The notes under the pieces were generated by a model, which was given only the letters and a program-made list of their open reading frames with translations, ran no database searches and was not told the DNA's origin. A DNA stretch of 38,327 nucleotides from Clostridia bacterium (GTDB taxonomy: Bacteria; Bacillota; Clostridia; Oscillospirales; CAG-382). The stretch spans positions 1 to 38,327 of the forward strand of contig JAFYUZ010000092.1 of assembly GCA_017549365.1 (NCBI GenBank). Direction: 5' to 3'. Position 1 is the first letter of the stretch, and each line of letters opens with the position of its first letter. Shown here in pieces: positions 25,136 to 33,400 of the stretch. Position numbers and translations under genes: made by a program.

Positions 25136-25270
25136 TTATAAAAGTGCACTATAAGCCTCTTCTCCGCCGTTTATAAACACTTCAACAACAAATTCATCAC
25201 GCAGTATCTTTATGTCATCGATTTTGCCTTCATAAGAGACGCGTATGTCCGAGAAAGAATTAACGATGAG
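25136..25270 (-). pseudogene. Remnant of a GH32-like C-terminal domain
   Basis: Reverse-strand frame of 44 codons with no start, bounded upstream by a stop, reading ...IDDIKILRDEFVVEVFINGGEEAYSALL. The D-x-x-x-V-E-V-F-I-N-G-G-E-E-x-x-S pattern is characteristic of the C-terminal beta-sandwich of GH32 (sucrose/fructan hydrolases) and related families. The catalytic domain is missing. On the plus strand the adjacent stretch to 25345 holds a short open frame (...RERINDELDAVLATADATF...) that I cannot identify. Confidence 0.55.
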
Positions 25271-25603
25271 TTAGATGCTGTTCTCGCAACAGCGGATGCA
25301 ACTTTCGAAAGATTTTCTAATGATTATATAGTTGTTTTCAATTGATGTGTGCAAAGAAATTTAGTGTAACAAGTTTCAATTCAGCTGTTTAACGAAATGC
25401 GGTTGTTTAACGATAGGTCGGTATGAATGTTGGGTTAAGTCCCGAGGAGGGGCAATAAAAACAATCAAAAAAGCGTTGCAGGATGGGTGGAATACTCCCA
25501 AAATGCAACGCTTGTTTTTATAAGTGCTTATTCTATCTATGTTTTTCTCGGTAAAATAACGATACTGCAGGTGACACAATTGTATCATCTGCGGTATCTG
25601 TTT
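25271..25603. other. Intergenic region: two hairpins and a 16S-like fragment
   Basis: No gene is supported here. ATGTTGGGTTAAGTCCCG (about 25426-25443) equals a universally conserved stretch of 16S rRNA for 18 nt but also resembles a tRNA T-arm remnant. A hairpin follows (AGCGTTGCA 25471-25479 with TGCAACGCT 25503-25511, T-run after on both strands), then a 17-bp near-perfect stem at 25561-25598 (GATACTGCAGGTGACAC/GTATCATCTGCGGTATC). Confidence 0.5.
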
Positions 25604-25796
25604 TGGTTGCGGGGGGTGGGATCCTCTGCCCCTGTGAAAAATATTGTCGCGTTCTTCGGTGCAAGGTGTTGCACCTTGTCCGCTCGTATTTTTCACCTGC
25701 TACGGCTCGCTTTCTCCGCCACCGGCGGCGCTCGCCTTCGCACCTTTTTGCTAAAACTACCATTTAGGCTGTTTTCTTTACGCAAAAAGCCATTTT
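25604..25796 (-). repeat. Structured intergenic repeat next to an initiator-tRNA-like 3' tail (copy A)
   Basis: Positions 25604-25621 read TGGTTGCGGGGGGTGGGA, whose complement resembles the 3' end of initiator tRNA (...CCCCGCAACCA). Next come nested inverted repeats: GTGAAAAATA (25634-25643) with TATTTTTCAC (25687-25696), and inside it CAAGGTG-TTG-CACCTTG. A 58-nt block (25734-25791, GCCTTCGCACCTTTTTGC... to ...GCAAAAAGCC) recurs at 30051-30109. The element ends at the stop codon of the AraC gene. Confidence 0.65.
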
Positions 25797-26630
25797 TCAC
25801 TTTCTCTTGTGTATATATTCGTTAGGTGCTTTACCCGTCATTTTCTTAAAGGTGCGAGAAAAATGGGTGTATTCGGTAAACCCGACACGTAAAGCCACTT
25901 CTGCGGCGGAATATTCTCCCGATGCCAGCAAAGCTGATGCCTCGGATATTCTGTAAGAGAGAAGATAGGCGTGAAGAGTTTTACCGGTTTCCTTTCTCAC
26001 GATTGCATTTATGTAATTTTTGTGGTAAGAAAAATGGGCGGCGACCAGTTCGTTGGTCAATGGTTCCTGATAGTGACCTCGGATGTAGTCCAAAATCTGT
26101 TCACCTTTACTTTTTGCGCTTTCGACAAGCGTCTCGCGCGCTGCAAGAGTTATAATTTCTTTTAACAGCGCCGAGCATCTTTCGTCGGAAAACGCGTGTG
26201 ATCCGCCGTATTCACTTATTATAAGCTCAAATATTTGCCGACCGTAAAATTCGGGAATGTATACTATGTCATCCGTAAGTTCTACAGGCCAATTATCCCG
26301 TGGTTCGGGAAGCATATCTTCCCGAAAGTTCGGCAGCATGACATATGAGATTGGCTCCCGTGGACAAGACGGACTGTGTACCATATCGAAATTTACAGCG
26401 TACAGCTCCATTTTATCGGTATGCGAGCATCCCTTATATGGTGTGCCTGCCCGGAAAAGAATAAGAGATCCCTTTTGCATTTCGTATTTTTGTTCACCGA
26501 CGATTATAATACCTTTTCCGTCGGCACAATAAAACGCACGGTGATCAAGCCCGACGATATAATGGCGGTTGATCTCTTTTTTGTATATTCTGGCAAATCT
26601 TGCGTAAGGGTTGATGTCTACGAGCCTCAT
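25797..26630 (-). CDS. AraC-family transcriptional regulator
   Basis: 277-residue regulator. The N-terminal cupin-type domain (about 1-150) includes YCADGKGIIIVGEQKYEM and GSLILFRAGTPYKGC; the C-terminal AraC DNA-binding domain (about 175-275) includes ILDYIRGHYQEPLTNELVA, SYHKNYINAIVRKETGKTLH, RISEASALLASGEYS and AEVALRVGFTEYTHFSRTFKKMTGKAPNEY. ATG 26630 has GAGGAG immediately upstream. Divergently transcribed from the 1,003-residue hydrolase gene at 26742, the probable target. Its stop codon lies within the edge of the structured repeat, so it has no terminator of its own other than that element. Confidence 0.92.
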   Translation of the reverse strand: MRLVDINPYARFARIYKKEINRHYIVGLDHRAFYCADGKGIIIVGEQKYEMQKGSLILFRAGTPYKGCSHTDKMELYAVNFDMVHSPSCPREPISYVMLPNFREDMLPEPRDNWPVELTDDIVYIPEFYGRQIFELIISEYGGSHAFSDERCSALLKEIITLAARETLVESAKSKGEQILDYIRGHYQEPLTNELVAAHFSYHKNYINAIVRKETGKTLHAYLLSYRISEASALLASGEYSAAEVALRVGFTEYTHFSRTFKKMTGKAPNEYIHKRK

Positions 26631-26681
26631 GTTCTCCTCGTTTCTGTGTTTTTGTCAAGTGTTTGTTTGAATTATACATTT

Positions 26682-26710
26682 ATTTTAGCATTTTTCTTTG
26701 CTATAATCAA
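26682..26710 (-). promoter_or_regulatory. Promoter of the second AraC gene
   Basis: Reverse strand TTGATT (26705-26710), 17-nt spacer, TAAAAT (26682-26687). It overlaps two plus-strand TATAAT boxes (26702-26707, 26715-26720) that could serve the divergent hydrolase gene, so regulation of both genes through shared DNA is likely. Confidence 0.65.
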
Positions 26711-26741
26711 GTTGTATAATGAATTTTTAAGGAGAATTTTT

Positions 26742-29700
26742 ATGAATGGATACTCTTTTCAAAATCCTGATGATAAATACAGAGGGCTCGACCTATGGAT
26801 GGTGAATGATAATTTATCCGATGAGGAAATTAAAAAGCAAGTATACGAGTTCAAGGAAAAGGGCTTTTACTCTGTGGTTTTTCGCACTTACAACGGTCTT
26901 GTTTCCGATTATCCGGGTCCGCAGTTTAAGAGCAAACTCAGAGCCGCCGTGGATGCGGCACGAGAGTGTGGATTGAAAATCGCACTACAGGCAGGATATA
27001 TGCCCTCCGCATACCCCGATTTACCGCCGGAGCACGCTCTTCACCGCATAGTTCCGACTCAATTTTCTGCAATTGGCGAGGGAGATATTGTCCTTGCGAC
27101 TTACGGTGATATTGCTTTTCTCGACAAGATTGCGCCTGCCACTGTGAATATGCTCTCCGTTTCGGCAGTTGACTACTATATTCGCACGGCATACGAAGAA
27201 AGCTGGGCAGAATTTGCAGACGAGTATGGTAAAACGATAATATCGGTATGGCTTGACGAGCCTCGATTTGACAACCGCTATCTTACGTGGACTCCCGATT
27301 TTTCGGAGAGATTTTCGGCACGCTTTGGTTACAGTATCAAGGATACACTACCTTCGCTTTACTTTGATGTTGGTGATTACAAGCGTGTGCGCTACGACTA
27401 CTTTACTTTCCTTCGTGAGTCAATGGAGCAATATTATTACACAAGAGTGCGCCGTTGGTGTCATGCACATAATCTTTCTTTTGCCGGACACCTTATGGGG
27501 GAGGAGCGGCTGACGATGCAGATTGCGCAGGCGACTTGTGTAATGCCCTTCTACAAGTATTTCGATGTTCCCGGAATCGATATGCTCACTGCCGTACACG
27601 ATTGGTACGATAAGCCACTTGTTCCGCCGACTGCTAGTGCACGGCGCTTCAACGAGAGATCTATGCACGTATCCGCCATTCAGCTTTCGTCCATAGCAGA
27701 GCAATCGGGAAAAGATCTGAAGCTGTGCGAAATGTATGGCGTCACATCTCCCGCCTTCGTATTTCGCGATCAGCTGCACTTGTTTGATTTCTTTGCCGCC
27801 AACGGAATAAATCATCAGTGCATACATGCACCCTTCTATTCTCCACGAGGTTTCCGCAAGCGTTTTTATCCGCAAACTTTCAATAGATATTCCCCTTTCT
27901 GGGAAAATTTCAGAAATGTGAAGGACTATGTCGCTCGGGTGAGCGATTTTGTGAGCGTTGGCGCATCGGGAACCGAGATATGCCTGCTCCATCCGCTTGA
28001 AACAGCATACGGGTATTTCAGGGGACTTATAGATCCCACCGATGAATCACCGAGAGCGGATGTGGACGACTATGACGAGATGTATTACAGACTTATCGTG
28101 CAGCTTTACAGCACGCAGACTGCCTTTCATTTCGTCGATCCTTCGACACTTGATGATATGGGAGAAACGGATGGCACACAGCTTCGTGTCGGGGCGATGC
28201 GCTACTCTGCTATCGTTATTGCCGACATTGAGGTTCTGTCGCAAAAGACGTTCGTGTTGCTCAAGGAATTTGCAAGGAGTGGGGGCAAGATATATGTTAA
28301 GGGCAAACTTCCATCTCGCCTCGATGGCGTTTTGCACGAAACACTTGCAGACGAGCTTGCCACGCTTGACGGAGCGCACTTTTTCGAAACCAATGAGGAG
28401 CTCATCCGTGCATTGCGCAAAACCGCATGCACCTACAAGTATGAGTGCGAGGGCGATTCCTCAAGGACGGTAATCAATCATCGAGCATTGGAAAATGAAA
28501 ATTATTTCTTCATTCATAACGGCGACTGCCGCAAGGAAAAAAGAGCAAAGCTTATAGTCGATGGTATACATTCCGCATTTTCGTTCAATGCTCACACCGG
28601 CGAGATTACAGAGTTACCCGTGCTTTATCGGGATGATAAGACCGAAATATCCTTTACCAATGCTATCGGCGGTTCATCCGCCATCTTCACAAAGTCGGGG
28701 CGACGAGAGGTAGCGAATCTTTGCGGTGCATATATTACAATTCCGTCTGACAGCGTATGTTATGAAGTTAAGGAAAAAAACCTGCTGACTCTTGAAATAT
28801 GTACCTATAAAACCGAAGAAATGAGGGGTTTTACATCGAAGCCTATCGCCGTTGAGCGTGTTACTGAACGCCTGAAGCAAGAGCAGTATAAGGGGATGGT
28901 AACATTGCGGTTTACATTTGAATCCGATTTCGCAGCGAAAGGACTTTGTCTTGTGGCGGAGGATACGAAGGATTGCGAGATAATGTTTAACGGTAGCCTT
29001 GTAGATAGGGATGTTATCGGCAACTACTCAAACACAGAGGCGTTTGAGATCTTAAAGCTTCCCGATGTGACACAGATCGGCAAAAATGTTATAGAGATTA
29101 CACGCTATACAGAGCCGCCGCTCGCAACAAGACCATCCGACGACATGAAGCATCTATTTGAGCTTTTCCGCTCTCCGGAAGGGGTTGATTTGGAAAGAAT
29201 ACACCTGCTCGGAGATTTCCTTGTGGATGCAATTCCCGAATACACTCAGGCGTCAGGTCTCGATCGCTTCGCAAAAGGGTTTGTTATTACAGATCGGAAT
29301 CCCTGCGGCAAAGGCGAGGATATTACCACGAAAGGCTACCCCTTCTACCCGGGACCTGTCGAATACCTCTTCCGTTTCCATCTCGATGTTGACCCATCAA
29401 TATACTCATGTGCTGTGTTAAAAATCGGTCGATATAACGGATGCTCTGCTACCGTAAGCATAGACGGCAAAAAAATCGGATATATCGACAGAGAGCCGTA
29501 TGAACTTACGATAAATAGAGATGTTCTCCATGCAGGAAATAACGAGGTTAAAATAAAATTGCTTGGAAGCTTCAGAAATATGTTCGGACCCTCGCATTTT
29601 CTCGATTACGATCCCACAGGATGCTCAAGAGTTACATGGTATGAAGATTACGAGAACACGGATTGCACCGAATATGATAAGGGCTCTCTTACAAACAGCT

Positions 29701-29753
29701 TTCAGCTTGTACCATATGGCATAGGCGATGTTTCATTAAGACTTTATTTCTGA
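26742..29753 (+). CDS. Large multidomain glycoside hydrolase, GH106-like or unclassified
   Basis: 1,003-residue protein without signal peptide. The N-terminal half looks like a TIM barrel: FYSVVFRTYNGL, ECGLKIALQAGYMPSAYP, an acidic pair in IISVWLDEPRFDNRY (E173), SFAGHLMGEERL, KYFDVPGIDMLT, DLKLCEMYGVT and NGINHQCIHAPFYSPRG. The C-terminal third is beta-rich, with jelly-roll-like segments (GLCLVAEDTKDCEIMFNG, GCSATVSIDGKKIGYI) resembling galactose-binding modules. This order recalls the large alpha-L-rhamnosidase-type families, but I cannot assign a family with confidence. ATG 26742 has AAGGAG 7 nt upstream; the longer upstream frame runs antisense into the AraC gene and is rejected. Confidence 0.7.
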   Translation: MNGYSFQNPDDKYRGLDLWMVNDNLSDEEIKKQVYEFKEKGFYSVVFRTYNGLVSDYPGPQFKSKLRAAVDAARECGLKIALQAGYMPSAYPDLPPEHALHRIVPTQFSAIGEGDIVLATYGDIAFLDKIAPATVNMLSVSAVDYYIRTAYEESWAEFADEYGKTIISVWLDEPRFDNRYLTWTPDFSERFSARFGYSIKDTLPSLYFDVGDYKRVRYDYFTFLRESMEQYYYTRVRRWCHAHNLSFAGHLMGEERLTMQIAQATCVMPFYKYFDVPGIDMLTAVHDWYDKPLVPPTASARRFNERSMHVSAIQLSSIAEQSGKDLKLCEMYGVTSPAFVFRDQLHLFDFFAANGINHQCIHAPFYSPRGFRKRFYPQTFNRYSPFWENFRNVKDYVARVSDFVSVGASGTEICLLHPLETAYGYFRGLIDPTDESPRADVDDYDEMYYRLIVQLYSTQTAFHFVDPSTLDDMGETDGTQLRVGAMRYSAIVIADIEVLSQKTFVLLKEFARSGGKIYVKGKLPSRLDGVLHETLADELATLDGAHFFETNEELIRALRKTACTYKYECEGDSSRTVINHRALENENYFFIHNGDCRKEKRAKLIVDGIHSAFSFNAHTGEITELPVLYRDDKTEISFTNAIGGSSAIFTKSGRREVANLCGAYITIPSDSVCYEVKEKNLLTLEICTYKTEEMRGFTSKPIAVERVTERLKQEQYKGMVTLRFTFESDFAAKGLCLVAEDTKDCEIMFNGSLVDRDVIGNYSNTEAFEILKLPDVTQIGKNVIEITRYTEPPLATRPSDDMKHLFELFRSPEGVDLERIHLLGDFLVDAIPEYTQASGLDRFAKGFVITDRNPCGKGEDITTKGYPFYPGPVEYLFRFHLDVDPSIYSCAVLKIGRYNGCSATVSIDGKKIGYIDREPYELTINRDVLHAGNNEVKIKLLGSFRNMFGPSHFLDYDPTGCSRVTWYEDYENTDCTEYDKGSLTNSFQLVPYGIGDVSLRLYF

Positions 29754-29820
29754 TAAAAGCAAAAGGCAGCAATATTTGCGAAACAAGCTGCAAGCATTTT
29801 TTGAAATTCGAATAACAAAC

Positions 29821-29859
29821 AAAAAGGTATTGAGACAATTGGAGTTTCAATACCTTTTT
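29821..29859 (+). terminator. Terminator of the large hydrolase gene
   Basis: AAAAAGGTATTGA pairs with TCAATACCTTTTT around a loop of about 12 nt, ending in a T-run. Downstream, the 11-mer CTGTGTAGCAA occurs twice (29906-29916 and 29940-29950), of unknown meaning. Confidence 0.85.
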
Positions 29860-29960
29860 CTATTCATATTCTATTTTTAATTTACGATTCGAGTATCACA
29901 CAAATCTGTGTAGCAAATTGTGTAACACCCTCTGAAAAACTGTGTAGCAAGAAAAGAAAA

Positions 29961-30012
29961 AAGCATTGAAAACGCTTTGTTTTCAATGCTTTTGTTGGTC
30001 TGAGTGGCGGGA
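29961..30012 (-). repeat. Duplicate of the tRNA-Pro 3' end with its own terminator
   Basis: 29991-30012 is identical to 30170-30192 over about 22 nt, covering the CCA end, acceptor 3' strand and part of the T-arm of tRNA-Pro. On the reverse strand it is followed by a 13-bp hairpin (AAGCATTGAAAAC/GTTTTCAATGCTT, 29961-29991) and a T-run. The 5' part of the tRNA is absent. Confidence 0.75.
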
Positions 30013-30050
30013 CACATATCGCTTTGCGATCTGCACTGCTCGGCACATGT

Positions 30051-30109
30051 GCCTTCGCACCTTTTTGCTAAAAACAGCCATTCAGGCTGTTTTCTTCACG
30101 CAAAAAGCC
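30051..30109. repeat. Structured intergenic repeat (copy B)
   Basis: GCCTTCGCACCTTTTTGC...AGGCTGTTTTCTTCACGCAAAAAGCC, about 52 of 59 positions shared with 25734-25791. CTTTTTGC (30061-30068) pairs with GCAAAAAG (30100-30107), and AAAACAGCC with GGCTGTTTT inside it, giving a long two-part hairpin. It lies between the two copies of the tRNA-Pro 3' end. Confidence 0.7.
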
Positions 30110-30137
30110 CTCTTAGGGTTCAAGTCCCTACAAATAA

Positions 30138-30172
30138 CAAAAAACGGATACCAAAGAGGTATCCGTTTTTTT
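30138..30172 (-). terminator. Terminator of tRNA-Pro
   Basis: Stem CGGATACC (30145-30152)/GGTATCCG (30158-30165) with A- and T-runs on both sides, so it works in either direction. It starts about 10 nt after the CCA end. Confidence 0.85.
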
Positions 30173-30174
30173 GT

Positions 30175-30250
30175 TGGTCTGAGTGGCGGGACTTGAACCC
30201 ACGGCCTCTACCACCCCAAGGTAGCGCTCTACCACCTGAGCCACACCCAG
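30175..30250 (-). tRNA. tRNA-Pro (anticodon GGG)
   Basis: 76-nt cloverleaf on the reverse strand. Acceptor CTGGGTG/CACTCAG (one G-U pair), D-stem GCTC/GAGC, anticodon stem CTACC/GGTAG with loop TTGGGGT and anticodon GGG, T-stem GTGGG/CCCGC with TTCAAGT loop, discriminator A, and an encoded CCA. Reads CCC and CCU. A consensus promoter lies just upstream and a terminator just downstream, so it is a single-gene unit. Confidence 0.96.
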
Positions 30251-30268
30251 ATCGTTTCAACAAGAGAT

Positions 30269-30297
30269 ATTATATCACCTAAAACAGATTTTGTCAA
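30269..30297 (-). promoter_or_regulatory. Consensus promoter of tRNA-Pro
   Basis: Reverse strand TTGACA (30292-30297), 17-nt spacer, TATAAT (30269-30274): a full match to the sigma-A consensus, 19 nt upstream of the mature tRNA. Confidence 0.92.
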
Positions 30298-30369
30298 GGG
30301 TTTTTTGATATTTTCTAAGAAAAGTTTTTTCTGAAAAATAACCGCATTTTTCACATCATAACAACACCC

Positions 30370-30398
30370 GTATCCGCCGATAAAAATCGGCGGATACG
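30370..30398 (-). terminator. Hairpin downstream of the large phosphoesterase gene
   Basis: GTATCCGCCGAT pairs with ATCGGCGGATAC around AAAA, 53 nt after the stop codon. No T-run follows on the reverse strand, so it may stabilise the mRNA end more than terminate. Confidence 0.5.
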
Positions 30399-30450
30399 TA
30401 TAGAATTATGCCGGTCTTGTGTATTTTATTACTTCTAACCCTTATGCAAA

Positions 30451-33400
30451 TCAGTTGCCCGCTGCTTCAACTACATCAATAACATTTTCCTTAAGGTACT
30501 GCTTGGCTTTTTCAGATTCGGATGAGTCTTCGGCGCATGCCATAAGTGCAATCTGATATACATCCGCTGTGAGCATTTCGCCATAATAGGTAACTTCTTC
30601 GTCACCCACCATGATTGTCACATAAGGAACAACGCTGTAATCTCTTGTGTAGTTCTTTTCAAGAATATCGGTAAGACATACGGTGAACTGAACTTCTTCC
30701 TCATCGATCTTACGGAGCTTTACTGCGGGAACGATATGAGCCTTATCTGTATTCTTTGTGAGTTCTTCCCCCGCCGCAAGAAGATCTGCAGGAATGATAA
30801 CAGAGCCGAAGCCAAGCCCCTTATCGCTGCTGGATACGGGAATATATCCGTTCTCTTCAAGCTCGTCGTAAATATCTCTTGAAATGCTGCTTACAAAGCG
30901 CATACCCTGCTTGATATCGCTATTCTCTGTGGGAATTCTGATCTGAACACCGAGAGATTCGGGAACGTACTTTTCTTCGTTTACGATAGTAACCTTATCA
31001 ACCACAAGTCCGTCTGCCTGTTTTGCTGTATATGTGAGAGAAGTATCCGTCACATCAACAACAGCATAAAGGGGCATTTCGGATTTGGGTGAAAATGCCG
31101 TAACGTAATTTTCGTTGAGGTTGTCCTTTAAAACATCGTGGTTTGTTGTGGTAGAACCGACAATAGTGTAAACTGTACCCTCGCCCTTCTTGATAAAGTC
31201 GGGGTTATCTTTTCTTACTGCTTCGCGGTTCATCATGGGATATGTTCTTGTGTTGTAATGAGCATGACCCTGAATAACAAGGTCAACACCAAGGGTTTCC
31301 ATAAGTGTGTCGATGTTGTACTGTGTGAAGTATGCGTTTGCGCCGTCTGCAGTATGTGCGGGCTGGTGAACAACAACTATCTTCCACTGAGCATTGCTTT
31401 CGGAAAGATCTTTTTCAAGCCATGCCTTTTGAGCACCGAGGAGATATGCATCTGTTCCGCCGGAAGGACCGGAGTTGAGAACAACAAAGTGAGCATTACC
31501 GTAATCATAGGAATAAGCAAGCTCCTTGGGGTTATTGATGGCATTCATAACGGAGTTTCCAAGGTTTGCCCATTTGCCAATCGCCTTTTCACCGCCGTTA
31601 TTGGGATGGTTGAAGTGGAGATTGAAGAGGAAGTCTGTATCGGGTCCTCCCGCCTCCTGATATTCATGGTTACCCATTACTGCAAAATGGGGAACTGTCT
31701 TAATAATATCACCCATTGCCTTGAAGTACTGTTCCCACATATACTCTCTGCCGCCCTTTTCAACAAGGTCGCCTGCGTTGATGATAAATGCGGGGTTTTC
31801 CATATCTTCAAGAGCTTCGTTTATAACAGTCTGGGCATACATAAAGCCACGTCCGGTCCAGCCTTCTCCCTGAGTGTCGGCAATGGTTATGAACGAGAAG
31901 TCTGTTACATTTTCAGCCTCGGTTGTGAAGGTATATACCTTGCTCCAGTCGGCATCGGATGTGCTTCCCTTCTTACCGATGCGGTATTCGTATGTTGTGC
32001 CGGGAGTAAGTCCTGTTATATCAGCCTCGAAGAAATCGATTTCTTCGTAAACTGTTTTTTCGTTCTTTCTTACGGCATCGGCATATTTAACTTCGTCAGA
32101 GTCCTTTACATTGTACTTAACAGTCATGGTCTCGTCTGCCGAAACATAAGCTGTCTTCGCAGTGAACGCAAAGGTTCTGGTAGTCTTTGCATCCACATCG
32201 TAAGAAGTAACAAGATTATAAACGTTTGCTTCAAAGCCGGTATAAACAGGCTCATTTGTGTCGATCACATACTCTTCGGGCGTAAAATCGCTCTTTGTAG
32301 CATATGCATTTGCAACACCGTCTTCAAAGGATGCCTTGGAAACCAGTTTTGTGAAAGATGTGTTACCGTTGAGCATGCCGTAATCACCGCGGCGGATAAC
32401 TGTGCCATCGGGTTTTGTGATCTCAACAATAAGTGCGAAAGATCCGGGAGCAAGAGTGATCTTGACTCCGTACTTGCCGTAGCCGAATTCGCCCGCAACA
32501 ATATAGCCGCCAATTTTAAGACCGCCATCAGAAAGTTCAACCAGGGTGGTTTCGCCAATATTGCCTGCTGCGGAAATTATATTGTTGGAATTCGCTGTGA
32601 AGTTGATATCTGCTCTATAAACGATTGCTCCGTCAATTCCGGAAACATCGGTCTCCACAGTGTTGCTTGCTGCCACAACGGGAGTAAGAGTACCGTTGAC
32701 CCCATCTTCGGTGTTGTTTGCAAAACCGGAGAATGATATAAATTCATTTACTATCGTAACATCGATATCAGAAACATCTGAAACAAATCCAACCTTATAG
32801 GAGGAAGGATCTCCCACTGTGATGGTTTCTGTATTGGCATAGTAAATGGGGGTCGTGCCATCGTAATTACCTTTGGCATCTATAGCATAATAATAGACAA
32901 TATTCTTTCCTGCAGGATACGAAACACTGTAAGTTCCTGCAACGGAAGTTGTGTCGAGAGCCGCTCCTTCAAGGTTTTCTACATAAATATTGTATCTTCT
33001 GAGATTTATTGCATAGGTTCCCGTAGTTTCAGCTGCAATGGTTGCACCGTTGTTGAAGATAACCTGCATAGCATGTCCTTCTGTCATCGCACTGATGTAG
33101 TTACGGTTGAAAAGCAACGGAACCGTTGTGCCGTTAAGAACGATGTTGAGGTTCTTTTTATAGGCTATAGTAGAACCGCTTGATGCGCCGCCTATTCTGA
33201 GCTCATTTTTCAAAGCTACATTGCCAAGCACGATCTTTACATCATTTTCCATTATCTGCTGATCGGCTGCCGAATTGCTTGTGCCCGACGAAGCGGAAAT
33301 ATAACCCATGGTATTGTTGCGGACAGTCTGAGCATCAACTTTTACTGTGCCGCCTTCGCCATCGACGAGGGTATCTATGCTTCCCTGAACTATTATTCTG

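Noticed and set aside
26376..26741. N-terminal extension of the large hydrolase frame
   Set aside because: The extension lies antisense to the AraC gene and across both promoters; the ATG at 26742 has AAGGAG at good spacing.
30004..30282. Open reading frame with the segment WSEWRDLNPRPLPPQGSALPPEP
   Set aside because: It is the antisense translation of the tRNA-Pro gene at 30175-30250, a well-known type of spurious protein.
31138..32736. 532-codon plus-strand open frame inside the large phosphoesterase gene
   Set aside because: Antisense of the metallophosphoesterase domain, whose metal-binding motifs are all present on the minus strand.
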